Positions 1-11,386 of a stretch of DNA of 64,000 bases are shown here, one piece after another. Numbering within the stretch: the first letter of the stretch is position 1; each line of letters opens with the position of its first letter. This DNA is from Amaranthus tricolor. Taxonomy: Eukaryota > Streptophyta > Magnoliopsida > Caryophyllales > Amaranthaceae. A program made the position numbers and the translations under genes. The DNA is taken from contig NC_080060.1 of the NCBI RefSeq assembly GCF_026212465.1, forward strand, positions 16,889,366-16,953,365, in the 5' to 3' direction. Below the pieces are notes generated by a model that worked only from the letters and a program-made list of their open reading frames with translations, searched no databases and had not been told where the DNA came from.

Positions 1-1965
1 GGCATCACGGTAAATTCGAAATGTCCGTATCTGGTTCTAAAAGCTGATTTACTAATATCCTCCTCCTTGATACGTAACTGATGATACCCTGACCGCAGAT
101 CAATCTTGGAAAAGACTCCTGCCCCTTGCAACTGATCAAAAAGATCATCGATCCGTGGTAACGGGTACTTATTCTTAACAGTGACCTTATTAAGTTCTCT
201 GTAATCAATACAGAGACGCATCGTTCCGTCCTTTTTCCTTACAAACAACACTGGGGCGCCCCAAGGCGACACACTAGGTCTTATATAACCCTTCTCTAAC
301 AACTCCTCCAATTGAACTTTCAATTCTTCCATCTCCTTTAGGGCCATTCGGTAAGGAGATTTTGAAATTGGCCCTGTCCCAGGGATTAAATCAATCGAGA
401 AGTCCACGTCCCTTCTTGGCGGCATACCAGGAAGTTCTTCTGGAAAAACATGCCTAAAATCACATACCACTGGAATGTTCTCAAGCTGCAACTCCCGCTC
501 CCCTACTTTACTGATACTACACAGAAACCACGGTTGCCCTTGCTTGATTAACTTCCTGACCTTCAATGATGATACGATTTTTATCCTCGGTCCTTTAGGA
601 AGACTCCTATATTTAACCTTCTCCCCCCTAGGTCCACTTAAGGTCACTGACTGTTCTTCACAATCTATTATCGCTTTGTATCTACTTAGCCAATCCATCC
701 CAAGTATTACATTTAAATCATCCATTTCTAGAGAAAATAAATTACTTGGGAATTTCACTTTCCCTATCTTAACCGGCACTTCACGAAACAACGTATTACA
801 TTGAAAAGTCTCCCCAGAAGGAGTAGAGACTGAAAAAGATGTTTCCTCGGGGTTCTCCAATTCTAAATCCTTAACTCTAGACTTTGAAACAAACGAGTAC
901 GATGCACCAGAATCAAAAAGTACTTTAACGGATTTTGTATTAATACAGAACGTACCTATGACCACATCCGACGCCTGCGCTGCCTCCCTCGAGTTAACTG
1001 CCGAAAGCCTGCCGTCGTTCTGGGTAGAAGTAGCAACACCTCCTTGATTACCACGTTGGCTTGAAAAGAAATTCTCGTTTCTAGCATTTCCCGGTCGTTG
1101 CTGAACACCGGAGTTATTTCCCGAAAACCTTGGGTTTGAGGCACCTCCTAAGTTTCGGCCAAAACTTCCACCATTATGATTCCCCCTACCAGCTTCATTA
1201 CTACTCCGTCCGTTAGTGATTCTTTGTTGTTGGAAACCTCTATGATTTCCCCCTTGCAACTCTTGTTGTCCTATGCGAGTGTAACACTCGTACATTCTAT
1301 GGCCTGGCTTACCACAGTAAGAACAGTCCACTAACGCACCCCGGCAGTCCCTTCCTGGGTGATTCTTTTGACATCTCCTACAGTTGAAGATTCTTTCCTT
1401 CCCATTACGATCATACAAAGGCTTCTGCATTCTAGCCTCTAGTCTCGAATTTCCCCCATTCTTGCTGTTTTGACCAGAATGGAAACCTTTCTCCTGAAAG
1501 CCTCCAAACGGTTTGTGCTTCTTAAATTGATTTTGGACTTGATTACTCGCATTCGTATCATTCTGAAACACGGGTTCTTTTCTCTTCTCTCCGCTATGGC
1601 CCAACTTCTCTTTTTCCTTCCTGATAACATTTCCAATTTGCGCAGCTCTCTTGTATAGCTGGTCTAACGTATCATATCTATCAGTCTCAATGTGTTTTTG
1701 GATCTCATATGGTAGACCTAACTCAAAACGCTGTATTTTCTTTCCCTCAGTTGGGACATCATTAGGGCAAAACTTCAAGTATTCCATAAATTTCTGATAA
1801 TATTCATCTACCGTTAGGTTTCCCATTTCGAACCTAGCAAACTCATTTGATTTGTCCTTCCTAACATAAGGCGGATAAAATTGGTCCCTTAACGCCCCCT
1901 TAAAACCTTCCCAGCTTAATTCACCGTCGTTTTCGGTTATCAACCTCATCTTACTATGTGTCCAC
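1..1965 (-). CDS. G1 gag (C-terminal part)-protease-reverse transcriptase, open to the window edge
   Basis: Read on the minus strand this is one uninterrupted frame of about 655 codons with no stop before base 1. It continues gag from 12706-13004 across the copia insertion. In order it shows the end of the capsid region (FYPPYVRKD), two zinc knuckles ([13 protein letters not shown] near 1345-1385 and [14 protein letters not shown] near 1285-1327), an aspartic protease with FDSGASYSF near 910-935, the linker ILGMDWL near 690, then RT from about 430 down with SPWGAPVLF, the [10 protein letters not shown] block and RSGYHQL, ending in FEFTVMP at the edge. RNase H, integrase and chromodomain should lie to the left. 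The absence of stops suggests the element was coding-competent until the copia insertion. Confidence 0.88.
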
Positions 1966-3279
1966 TGTAGAAATACTAATGGATGATCGAATGCAACAAG
2001 AGGGGGGGTGAATTGTTGTGTAGTAGGTTTAAGATTTTTGCCTCTAATTTTTTTCGCGGAATTATATTAAGTAAAGGACAAAAACTTAAACTTAAAAACG
2101 AAAAGAAAAATAATAAAGGAGACAAGGATTTTTACGTGGAAACCTTCTTGGCCTAATAAGAAGGAAAAACCACGACCCCCCGGGATTTCAAAATTCTCAC
2201 TATGTTTAGGCAATTAGTTACAATTACACAAAACAATGTTTGCTTCACTTGAAGCTTCTCAATTCTCTAAACGCTTTACTCAAAGCTTCTCTACTTAGGC
2301 CTACTTCTCTTCTCTTCTCTTCTCTTCTCTTCTCTTCTCTTCTCTTCTCTCCTTCTCTTTCTCTTCTCTCGATTCTATTCTCTATTCCCTTAGACTTCCC
2401 ATAAGTCTAATTACAACAAAACACTCAATTACCCTTTACAAGGCCAATTCTCATTAAGATCAAAATGAAATTGTTGCTTAAGAAAAATATTATAAATTAA
2501 TTGGCATTTAAAACTTAGAATATTTTTCTCAATTAATTCTCCCTTAGATGGACTCTCTCAATGCAACATTTATTCATTTATCCATCCATGCATACTGAAC
2601 CGTAATTTCCCTCTTTTATAAGGAGGAACAGCAGACAGTGCACTCAGCCCATGTTCTCCACGAAATGCACATATCCCACGACTTCCACAAACTTACTTGC
2701 TCCCAAAGAAAACGGGAAGTTAGTTGAAGTTTAGAAGTGGAATGTAACTGCTGCTTGCACATGCACGGTTAAGAACATCATGGTTTAAGGAAGATCCTAA
2801 ATTGTAGGAGACAAATTCAAAGTGTAGAATAAGTCCCTTTGATATCCGAGTTTATAGGAGATAAACAAGGAATTGATCTTCTCCATGTTTTTAGGCGAAT
2901 TAAAAAAATATTTTGCCAATTAATAAATAAATTTAATTAAGCAACTAATTAAATTTTAACCTTTTACATTAACCAAAAACAGAAAATATAATTTTCGTAA
3001 TCTTCCAGTCAATGTCTTCTTCGGACCTGTATCGTGAGGAACAGCACACTGTCTCCATCTACAACATTCGTCAGAACTTCAACTCTAGGAACAGTAAACT
3101 GTCTTCAAGAGCAATTTCCCAACTTCTTGGATATTTGAGACATGTACTTCTTCCACGAATCAAGTCATAGGCTTCATCAACGATTCACATTAAATCGGAT
3201 ATATACCTACAAAACAATCTCTAAAATATGTTTGTTTATTTAAAAGTAAAGTCATCATCAAAACCTTAAGAGGCCAACA
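1966..3279 (-). repeat. SIRE-type copia 3' LTR
   Basis: 1314 bp, plus-strand ends TGTAGAAATAC and GAGGCCAACA. Contains a TCTCT pentanucleotide array (about 2305-2350) and a TATA box on the minus strand (2613-2620). Confidence 0.95.
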
Positions 3280-3293
3280 AATTCCCCCTTTTT
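3280..3293 (-). other. SIRE-type copia polypurine tract
   Basis: The minus strand reads AAAAAGGGGGAATT immediately before the 3' LTR start TGTTGG. This is the plus-strand primer. Confidence 0.88.
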
Positions 3294-4070
3294 GATGATG
3301 GCAAAGTTTATAAACAAACTTAAGTGAAATAGAGTAAAACAAAATTCATAGAGCATACTAGAGATTAAAGTAACTCTAATTAACTTAGCAAATCAACTTG
3401 TTAGAATATAATTTACCAAGCATTCATAAACGAACAGTTTACTCTAAAATATCAAATATTTTTCAAAAGTTTTCAAAATTAATTAACTTAAAACTTAAAT
3501 GAAATAAACTAAGTTAAACTAAAATAAATAAAAACTAACATAACATAATAACCTAATATAATAAAACTACATAATTAATTAAACAAAACTAATATAAAAC
3601 ATAAAAAAAACATAAAAAACACTTTGTTAGATAATTTCAACAGAAAGATCATCTTGAGAAACAAAATATAAGTATAAACACAGCAGCACACAGCACACAT
3701 AGCATTCATAAGAATCAATATAAATCAACAAGATATGTAACTGTGTATTCACTGCCCTTGTTAAGTTTGTGCATAATCTTCCCCCTTTTGTCATCAATCA
3801 AAAAGAATTGGGAGTTATCAAATCTCAGCACAAACCATATAGATTTGTTAGTGATGAAAGCAACAAACAACAATAATAAAAGCAAGTGCTATGAACAATA
3901 ATTAAACCTGCATAGAGTTAATTGTCACAGACCATGAAAAAAAAAACAAAGAAAAGTAGCAATTGTTCAAAGTTACAACAACCATGTACCCCAGATGGTA
4001 CAAGGCAAAAAAATGAAATTGTTTGTTAAGTCATACAGCCAACAAATCATTAAATTTTTGAGCAGAGGGA
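3294..4070 (-). other. SIRE-type copia 3' untranslated region
   Basis: About 780 bp of AT-rich sequence between the third ORF stop and the polypurine tract. It is rich in A-runs on the plus strand, and I see no ORF or further motif. Confidence 0.6.
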
Positions 4071-5756
4071 TCAAGGGTCAGTCTCTTCTTCATCAATGAA
4101 TTCAGTCTGCACCTCCACTGTGTCCAGCTTGGCACCAAGGCGTTGTTCCATTTGGTTTAGCTGATCCACAATAGAAGCCAGTGAGACACGAATTTCAGCT
4201 TGAAAAGCAATGAAATGAGACTGTAGATCAAGGAGCTTGGAGAGTATGGAATGTAAGGAAACTGCAGGAACAGAGTCAAAGTTAGTACAGCCAATATTGG
4301 GTGAAGTGTGTGATTGTGGTGGTGGTGTACACGGGATAGGTGATGGTGGTGGTGATGGAATTTGATGTGGTGGTGAATTGGCTGGCTTGGGAGAGGTAGG
4401 TTCATCAGGTGTGGGCTCAGGGATGGTGTCAGATGGTGTTTCATCAACCAAAGTAGCCTTGCGTTTCGAAGCCAACCTCCTACTCTTCCTTTGCATTGAC
4501 TTAGCCTTTTTCCTCATAGCCAACACAATCTCTTCATCGCTGGAATCACTACATAGATTGTGAGGGACATTTTCATCCAAGGCTTCCTTTTTCTTTTCCT
4601 TTTCCCCCTTACTTACAGCTCCATCCTGTTCCTCTTTCTCAGATTTTTCAATATTTTCAGAGGGAACAGGATCTTGTTCCTTTTCTTCCTCATTCTCTTT
4701 TACCTCCTTTTTCTCCTCTGCCTCCTTTTCTTCTTCAACCTCTTCAGCCCCTTCATCTTCAGATTCAACTTCTACAACCCCCTCATGCATCAATACTCCC
4801 TCATCATTCAATTTCAAATGCAAATTTTGTAAACATTTAGCACCAATTTTCATATTGGGACCCATTGGGAACTCCAACCCTTCCAATGGGACCTCAAACT
4901 TCCTAAAAATCCATGTTAACAACCCTCCATAACCAATGAAACTTTTCTTTTCAATGCAGTCTGATAAATGAGAGATCATCAACGAAGGAAAATTTATTTT
5001 AATATGTTTTTCCATGCAGTAAATCAAAGTGGCATCACGCAAACTCACTTGACTACGTTTTGAGTTTCGTGGTAAGATAAATCTGCGAGCAACATTGTAC
5101 AACAATTTATGCATAGGGGACAGAACATTGTGACTGATCTTCCCCTTTTGATCAACTCCTAAAAATTTTAAAATTGTGCGTTCATTAATGCCAGAAAATG
5201 CAATCTTTGACCCAATATGATATGTATCAAAACCAACATTGGGAACATTAAACCATTCCTCTAATAATGAGCTGTTAAATTCAATTTTAACAGTTTTAAC
5301 AACACTAGTACACATACCGCCATCATTAGAGAAATTTACAATAAATTCTCTCATTAGGTTTGGAAAAATTGAATTGCAACTGAAATTTGACATTAACAAT
5401 TCCCATTCTTGATACTGTAAAATCTCATGCAATCTAGGAAAGTTCGTAGAATCATACCAATATTTGTCCAACCCGAACCCTACAGTCATCTCCTTTGAAA
5501 CTTCTTCTGCGCTATTTGGATCAACATGCTTCGATCGCTTAACTACTCTAGAAGATGAACCACCTGTTGACATTTTTCTTTTGGTACTGGTGGGTTCAGT
5601 GGAGTGTTTCTGTGATTCTTGTGTAGTTTCAGTTGGTGTTGGTGGTGCGTCCTGCAGTAATGGAGGTGGAAGTACTACCCTTAGTGGTTTTGGTTGATCG
5701 GGCATACAGGATTTTGGAGTTTTCTTGCCTGATTTAGAGGATTTGGGGGTTTTCAT
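4071..5756 (-). CDS. Envelope-like third ORF of SIRE-type element
   Basis: 561 residues, complete, starting MKTPKSSKSGKK. Residues 1-90 are basic and Pro/Ser/Thr rich with RVVKRSK, a nuclear-localisation-like patch. Residues about 92-320 form a folded-looking domain (FPNLMREFIVNFS, SLLEEWFNVPN, RFILPRNSKRSQVSLRDATLIY) that I recognise as the plant transposon protein domain found in SIRE-type elements. Residues 325-395 are a Glu/Lys acidic tract, 414-433 a strong basic cluster (RKKAKSMQRKSRRLASKRK), 445-486 proline rich, and 500-548 a likely coiled coil. I see no signal peptide or transmembrane segment, so a fusion-envelope role is doubtful. It lies 510 bp downstream of pol in its own position and must be expressed by splicing, readthrough or a separate mRNA. 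Family knowledge: SIRE third ORFs are called env-like by position. Confidence 0.8.
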   Translation of the reverse strand: MKTPKSSKSGKKTPKSCMPDQPKPLRVVLPPPLLQDAPPTPTETTQESQKHSTEPTSTKRKMSTGGSSSRVVKRSKHVDPNSAEEVSKEMTVGFGLDKYWYDSTNFPRLHEILQYQEWELLMSNFSCNSIFPNLMREFIVNFSNDGGMCTSVVKTVKIEFNSSLLEEWFNVPNVGFDTYHIGSKIAFSGINERTILKFLGVDQKGKISHNVLSPMHKLLYNVARRFILPRNSKRSQVSLRDATLIYCMEKHIKINFPSLMISHLSDCIEKKSFIGYGGLLTWIFRKFEVPLEGLEFPMGPNMKIGAKCLQNLHLKLNDEGVLMHEGVVEVESEDEGAEEVEEEKEAEEKKEVKENEEEKEQDPVPSENIEKSEKEEQDGAVSKGEKEKKKEALDENVPHNLCSDSSDEEIVLAMRKKAKSMQRKSRRLASKRKATLVDETPSDTIPEPTPDEPTSPKPANSPPHQIPSPPPSPIPCTPPPQSHTSPNIGCTNFDSVPAVSLHSILSKLLDLQSHFIAFQAEIRVSLASIVDQLNQMEQRLGAKLDTVEVQTEFIDEEETDP

Positions 5757-6265
5757 TTTTGAATTTTTGAAGGTTTTGAGAAAGAAGGAAGGACGGTTTC
5801 TTGAGGGAGAAGGATGGTGTGAGTGATTTGATGTCGTACAGGGATTTTAAAGAAGAATGACGGTTACACACGTCCCTTCTCATCAATGCTTTTCATCATT
5901 TCTTTGGATATGGAAGGATTGTGTTGTTTGGTGATCAATAACCGTTTCCCTTTAGTTTTAATTTTAGGTTGGCCGTACTAATTTACAAACAATGTGATGA
6001 TATCATATGAAATCAAAGTAAAATAAAATAATTTTTCGAGAACAAAATGAATTATTATATTATGAAATATGATGGAGAAAATAAGGAACAAATTGCTTTG
6101 GTCTGTTTGAATTAACAACATGCAATCGAAAAAATATTCATAGTACAAGATTTATTACGTGTTTACCTGATCCATGCAATAATTGATTTTCAATCAAGAT
6201 TTTGAGATTGATTCCTGACCTCTTCATTCTCATGATGCTTCAATGGGAAATATATGCAACTAACT
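5757..6265 (-). other. SIRE-type spacer between pol and third ORF
   Basis: About 510 bp without a convincing frame; AT-rich at 5990-6200. A 3' splice site for a subgenomic env-like mRNA could lie here, but I cannot single one out. Confidence 0.45.
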
Positions 6266-9200
6266 TTAGTGGAGCTTGATCATACCAAGTTCCAATCTCA
6301 TCTTTTCATATTGTTCCCTAGGAAGTGGTTTGGTCAGAATATCTGCAACTTGTTCATTTGTGTTAACATGCTTCAGTACAATATTTTTGTGTTCTACGTT
6401 ATCCTTAAGAAAATGATGTCTAATATGTATATGTTTAGCACGTGAATGATGCACTGGATCTTTGGATATACATATGGCACTGGTATTATCACAATAAATA
6501 GGAATGCATTCAACTTTAATACCAAAATCTCTAAGTTGCTGTTTTATCCAAAGCATTTGGGAACAGCAGGCTGCTGCTGCTACGTATTCAGCTTCTGCAG
6601 TGGATAATGCAACTGTGTTTTGTTTCTTGGAGCTCCATGAAACTAAACATGAGCCAAGATATTGTACCATACCTGATGTACTTTTTCTATTAACAAGATC
6701 ACCTGCATAATCTGCATCACTAAAACCTTTTAAATCATAAACATCACTTTTAGGATAAAATAGGGACAAGTCGTCTGTTCCCTTCAAATATCTCAAAATT
6801 CTCTTTACTGCCGTGAGATGTGATTCTTTAGGACTTGATTGAAATCTAGCACATAAACCAACACTAAAAGAAATATCAGGTCTACTTGCAGTTAGATACA
6901 ATAAAGAACCTATCATGCCTCTATACATGGTTTGATCTACGTTAGTTCCATTTAGGTCTTCATCTAGTCTAACATTGGTAGCCATAGGTGTATGATTGGT
7001 TTTTGCATTATTTAGTCCATATTTCTTAAGAAGTTCTTTAATGTATTTTTGTTGATGAATAAGAATACCATTTTCAGTTTGTTTAATTTGCAAACCAAGA
7101 AAGAAATTTAATTCTCCCATCATGCTCATTTCAAATTCTGTGCCCATAAGGTTAGCAAATTCTTTACATAACAGATCATTAGTAGCACCAAAAATAATAT
7201 CATCAACATAAATTTGAACAACTAAAATATTAGAACCTTTATTCTTAAAGAACAAGGTTTTGTCGATTTTTCCTCTTACAAAGTTATTTTGAATCAAAAA
7301 CTTTGAAAGTCTTTCGTACCATTGTCTAGGAGCTTGCTTCAAGCCATATAGGGCTTTGTCAAGCTTGTAGACATGATTAGGACAAGAGGTATTCTCAAAA
7401 CCTGGAGGTTGTTCCACAAAAACTTCTTCATCAAGATAACCATTTAAGAAAGCACATTTCACATCCATTTGATATAGTTTAAAATTCATAAATGCAGCAA
7501 AAGAAATTAAGATTCTAATAGCCTCTAACCTTGCAACTGGAGCAAAAGTCTCAGTGTAATCAATACCTTCTTGTTGATTATAACCTTTAACCACGAGTCT
7601 TGCTTTATTTCTAACAATTATTCCATGTTCATCAAGCTTGTTCCGAAAAACCCATTTCAAACCAATAACTTTCTTGTTTTTCGGTTTGGGTTCCAAGTGC
7701 CACACTTTATTTCTTTCAAACTCATTTAATTCATCTTGCATGGCAACTATCCAATCGGAATCCTTCAAAGCTTCCTCGTGATTTTTAGGTTCAAGTGATG
7801 ATAGGAACGCAAAGTGTGCACAAAAGTTTCTCAATTGAGATCTAGTTTGTGTTCCCTTATTTATATCACTTACAATTGAGTCAAGAGGATGATATCTTTG
7901 ATATTTCCAAGGCTTAGGCACAAATTCTCTTGAAGGAACAGTAGCATGTTCTTGTTCAGCAACTTGATTGACATTCTGTTCATCTGCTGGATCATTCTGT
8001 TCATCTGTGGGAACAGCTGGATTGGGAACAGTCTGCTGATCCTGTTGTACTGGCAGTTCCTGGATTTGATCAGTTTCTTCTGCCTCTTCTTGTATCGACT
8101 GTTCACTTGTTGTTCCATGATTTTGCACTTTAATTCCTTCATCATCATCTTCCAAGTTTGCAAGACCTATTTTAATATTACTTGTTTCCTGTTCACTTGT
8201 TGAAAAGTTAGTTTCATCAAAGATTATGTGAACAGACTCCTCTACACACATTGTTCTCTTATTGTAAACTCTGTAAGCTTTGCTTTGTGATGAATAACCT
8301 AGAAATATTGCCTCATCACTTCTTTCATCAAATTTACCTATGTTTCGTTTTCCATTCACATGTACAAAACATTTGCATCCAAATATACGAAAATAGGAAA
8401 TATTTGGTTTAACACCTTTGAGCAATTCATAAGGTGTCTTTGAAGTGATTGGTCTTATAAGAACACGATTCAATATATAGCATGCAGTATTAACGGCTTC
8501 TGCCCAAAAATTCCTAGGTAGACCACTAGCAATCAACATGGTCCTTGCCATTTCTTCTAAGGTCCTATTTTTCCTTTCTACCACACCATTTTGTTGTGGT
8601 GTTCTAGGTGCGGAAAAATTGTGATTTATGCCATGTTCATTGCAATAATTCATGAAGTTTGAATTTTCAAACTCTTTTCCATGATCAGACCTAATGTGAA
8701 CGATTTGATTATTAGTAGATTTTTGTGTTTTATTAGCAAAGGAAACAAACTTATCAAAAGCTTCATCTTTGCTTGCCAAAAATAAGGTCCACGTGAATCT
8801 ACTATAATCATCAACAACAACAAATACATACTTTTTGCCACTACGGCTTTGTGTTCTCATTGGTCCACATAAATCCATATGAATTAATTCTAATGGTCTA
8901 GTGGTAGTCACAACGTTTTTAGATTTAAAGGATGACCTCACTTGTTTCCCTTTAGCACAAGGATCACATACCTCTTCTTTAAGAAATTTTATTGATGGTA
9001 ATCCTCTAACTAGGTCTTTTGATCTTAATGTGTTTATCAATGAAAAGCTAGCATGACCTAATCGCTTGTGCCAAAGTAGTGGGTCTTCTTCAATAACACT
9101 TAAACACGTTAGACTGTTTCTGGGAACAGTGTCCAGGTCCACCACATAGGTGTTCCCTTTTCTGATTCCCTTCAGCACAGGGTCTCCTGTACTGTTCCTA

Positions 9201-9496
9201 GAAATTATGCATTTTTCAGAAGTAAACTTAACAGAGTTACCTTTGTCGCAAAATTGAGAAATACTTAACAAATTGTGTTTTAAATTCTCGACTAAAAATA
9301 CATTATCAATGGCATGGGAACTAGACCTTCCAACCTTTCCTTTGGCGATTATCTCACCCTTCATGTTGTCACCGAAGGTTACTGTTCCCCCATCATAGGC
9401 TTCAAGTGAGAGAAATTTAGATTTATCACCCGTCATATGCTTGGAACACCCACTGTCGAGATACCATGAGTTGTTCCCCCTCACTTGATCCTGCAA
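6266..9496 (-). CDS. Ty1/copia Pol: protease, integrase, reverse transcriptase, RNase H
   Basis: 1076 codons after the gag stop, in the same frame as gag; the first codon shown (TTG at 9496) is not a real start, so the protein is probably made as a Gag-Pol extension. Protease [13 protein letters not shown] has the catalytic Asp at residue 14. The integrase zinc site is H143/H148...C177-x2-C180; the catalytic triad D208, D271, E307 has exact D-35-E spacing. RT has the block [12 protein letters not shown] (D678) and YVDD at 763-766. RNase H has SDADYAG (D929), E968 and YCDN (D1003). All catalytic residues and full family length are present. The order IN before RT defines Ty1/copia. No frameshift or internal stop, consistent with a recently active element. 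Confidence 0.94.
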   Translation of the reverse strand: MQDQVRGNNSWYLDSGCSKHMTGDKSKFLSLEAYDGGTVTFGDNMKGEIIAKGKVGRSSSHAIDNVFLVENLKHNLLSISQFCDKGNSVKFTSEKCIISRNSTGDPVLKGIRKGNTYVVDLDTVPRNSLTCLSVIEEDPLLWHKRLGHASFSLINTLRSKDLVRGLPSIKFLKEEVCDPCAKGKQVRSSFKSKNVVTTTRPLELIHMDLCGPMRTQSRSGKKYVFVVVDDYSRFTWTLFLASKDEAFDKFVSFANKTQKSTNNQIVHIRSDHGKEFENSNFMNYCNEHGINHNFSAPRTPQQNGVVERKNRTLEEMARTMLIASGLPRNFWAEAVNTACYILNRVLIRPITSKTPYELLKGVKPNISYFRIFGCKCFVHVNGKRNIGKFDERSDEAIFLGYSSQSKAYRVYNKRTMCVEESVHIIFDETNFSTSEQETSNIKIGLANLEDDDEGIKVQNHGTTSEQSIQEEAEETDQIQELPVQQDQQTVPNPAVPTDEQNDPADEQNVNQVAEQEHATVPSREFVPKPWKYQRYHPLDSIVSDINKGTQTRSQLRNFCAHFAFLSSLEPKNHEEALKDSDWIVAMQDELNEFERNKVWHLEPKPKNKKVIGLKWVFRNKLDEHGIIVRNKARLVVKGYNQQEGIDYTETFAPVARLEAIRILISFAAFMNFKLYQMDVKCAFLNGYLDEEVFVEQPPGFENTSCPNHVYKLDKALYGLKQAPRQWYERLSKFLIQNNFVRGKIDKTLFFKNKGSNILVVQIYVDDIIFGATNDLLCKEFANLMGTEFEMSMMGELNFFLGLQIKQTENGILIHQQKYIKELLKKYGLNNAKTNHTPMATNVRLDEDLNGTNVDQTMYRGMIGSLLYLTASRPDISFSVGLCARFQSSPKESHLTAVKRILRYLKGTDDLSLFYPKSDVYDLKGFSDADYAGDLVNRKSTSGMVQYLGSCLVSWSSKKQNTVALSTAEAEYVAAAACCSQMLWIKQQLRDFGIKVECIPIYCDNTSAICISKDPVHHSRAKHIHIRHHFLKDNVEHKNIVLKHVNTNEQVADILTKPLPREQYEKMRLELGMIKLH

Positions 9497-9505
9497 AGCA
9501 AACTA
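9485..9505 (-). promoter_or_regulatory. In-frame UAG between gag and pol, overlapping a splice-acceptor-like site
   Basis: On the minus strand gag ends CAT TAG and the same frame continues TTT GCT TTG CAG GAT into protease. Stop-codon suppression at this UAG would give Gag-Pol. The same bases also form TTTGCTTTGCAG/G, a very good plant 3' splice site, so splicing is an alternative route. The sequence alone does not decide which is used. Confidence 0.5.
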
Positions 9506-11317
9506 ATGGTTAAGCTTAGGAACCCAGTTAGCCTTGGGTTCCCTGTCGATTACATTTGAATCATGTTTCTCAATCCATATGTTGTCGACATAATTTTTAT
9601 TTGCTTTGATATGCTGTTCCCTTTTTATACATTGGTGTTTTAGGTGTCCACTTCTACCACAAAAGGAACAGATTTTATTACTAGGGAGATCTACGTATAC
9701 CTTTTTCTTTTTATCATTCTTAATAAAGCCTAGACCTTCTTTACTCTTGGCTTTAGCATTAAGAATCCATTTGGGAATTTCTTTGATTTTCCCTTTTCCT
9801 CTTAAGTTAATTTGATCTTTTAGGAATTTATTTTCCTTATCACTTAATTCTAATTTTAATTTCAATTCTTGGACTTTCGTGCTAAACTCATGAGTGATTT
9901 TATCATTTTCAACCGATTTTAATCCTAACAATTTGCTTTGATTTAATTCAATATTAAGAGTGTCAAATTCCTGTTTTAATTTTTCCAACTGTTCTTTTAA
10001 AATGATATTCTTATCTAGTAAATCAAAAAATCTACTTTGCACATCGATTCTAAAGGAATTAAGATATGAGATATGATCTTTACTTAAGTTAAGATCTTTC
10101 TCTAACTGGAGACACTTAGCTGCTTTTTCATCTAGTTTGTCTTGTGTCTCTAACAGTAATTTGATTAATTTATTCTTACTTATGTTGAACTGATATTTAG
10201 GGGATGGACCAGAAGACGTTACCTCTTTTTCTTTAGAATCTTCATGAGATGCCATGAGACATAGGTTTGCTGTTTCCTCTTCCATTGTAGCTTCTGTCTC
10301 AGCCTCGCTCTCCGTATCTCCCCAAGCTGCTACCATTGCTTTTCTAAAGTCAGTCTTGAAGTTTCCCTTCTTATATTGTCTTCCAACTTCTCTTGCTTTT
10401 CCCTTGCCCTTCTCATTTTTCCATTGAGGACAATCCTTGATGAAGTGTTCAGTGCTCCCACACTTGTGGCATTCAAAACTTGTCTTCACGTTTGTAGTTC
10501 CCTTTTCTTTGTTATTCCTTTGATTACCATACCTTCTGTTCCTGAAGAACTTTTTGAATTTTCTAGCCAACAAAGCTGCTTCCTCTTCACCAGTTTCTGA
10601 TTCATCACTTTCATCTGCTGCCAGAGCCAGTCCTTTGTTTCGGGAACTGTCAGCTGTTCCCAAATGCAATTCATGGGTCATTAGGGAACCAGCCAGCTCT
10701 TCCAAATTGAACTTGGTGAAATCTTTGGACTCCTGGATGGCTGTAACCTTTGCTCTCCAGCGTTCGTCTTGAGGAAGACTCCTAAGCACTTTTCTTACTT
10801 GTTCATCAACGGGAATAATTCTTCCAAGAGAGACTAACTCATTCGTAATATTTGTGAACCTAGTGAACATTTCTTGAATGCTTTCCCTAGGTTCCATGAC
10901 GAATCTTTCATACTTCGACATAAGCAAGTCAATCTTGGATCTTTTTACTTCACTTGTACCTTCATGGGTAACTTCGAGCAGGTCCCAAATCTGCTTTGCG
11001 GTTTTGCAACCCATAATTCGATTGTGCTCATTTGGACCAAGCCCACAGTGAAGTAACTTGATAGCAAGAGCGTTCATCTCCATCTTTTGAAAATCTTCTT
11101 TTTCATATTCAGTGATTGGCTTTGGAACAGCTTCATTGTTGGAGTTGATGGTCGTCACCTCAAAGTCTCCAATTTCAATGACTCTCCAAACTTGATAGTT
11201 TTCGGCTTTTATGAAGATTTCCATTCTATTTTTCCAGTAAGTATAGAATTTCCCATCGAACATGGGTGGCCTTTGTGTGGAGTACCCCTCTTCCATGCGC
11301 TCGTTCATCTTCAACAT
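9503..11317 (-). CDS. Ty1/copia Gag with coiled coil and two zinc knuckles
   Basis: 604 residues, start MLKMNERMEEG about 55 bp inside the primer site. Residues 15-215 form the UBN2-type capsid region (YTYWKNRMEIFI, KTAKQIWDLLEVTHEGT, KYERFVMEPRESIQEMFTRF). The first knuckle is C283-x2-C286-x4-H291-x4-C296. An extended coiled coil follows (about 385-505), then a second knuckle C550-x2-C553-x4-H558-x4-C563. The long C-terminal extension is typical of SIRE-type Gag. The frame ends in a single UAG at 9503-9505 and then continues open into Pol in the same phase. Particle structural protein that packages the genomic RNA. Confidence 0.93.
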   Translation of the reverse strand: MLKMNERMEEGYSTQRPPMFDGKFYTYWKNRMEIFIKAENYQVWRVIEIGDFEVTTINSNNEAVPKPITEYEKEDFQKMEMNALAIKLLHCGLGPNEHNRIMGCKTAKQIWDLLEVTHEGTSEVKRSKIDLLMSKYERFVMEPRESIQEMFTRFTNITNELVSLGRIIPVDEQVRKVLRSLPQDERWRAKVTAIQESKDFTKFNLEELAGSLMTHELHLGTADSSRNKGLALAADESDESETGEEEAALLARKFKKFFRNRRYGNQRNNKEKGTTNVKTSFECHKCGSTEHFIKDCPQWKNEKGKGKAREVGRQYKKGNFKTDFRKAMVAAWGDTESEAETEATMEEETANLCLMASHEDSKEKEVTSSGPSPKYQFNISKNKLIKLLLETQDKLDEKAAKCLQLEKDLNLSKDHISYLNSFRIDVQSRFFDLLDKNIILKEQLEKLKQEFDTLNIELNQSKLLGLKSVENDKITHEFSTKVQELKLKLELSDKENKFLKDQINLRGKGKIKEIPKWILNAKAKSKEGLGFIKNDKKKKVYVDLPSNKICSFCGRSGHLKHQCIKREQHIKANKNYVDNIWIEKHDSNVIDREPKANWVPKLNH

Positions 11318-11371
11318 CTTTCCAGGGAACAGGATACTGCTCTCAGGGTTTCCTGATTAAATGAGGAACAG

Positions 11372-11384
11372 GGCTCTGATACCA
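11372..11384 (-). other. SIRE-type copia primer-binding site
   Basis: TGGTATCAGAGCC on the minus strand, two bases (AT) after the 5' LTR, matches the 3' end of initiator Met tRNA. Confidence 0.92.
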
Positions 11385-11386
11385 AT

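Noticed and set aside
4157..4832. His-rich and Phe/Leu-rich frames
   Set aside because: Alternative frames of the acidic and proline-rich parts of the third ORF.
11372..11384. tRNA gene at TGGTATCAGAGCC sites
   Set aside because: These are primer-binding sites, only complementary to the tRNA 3' end.
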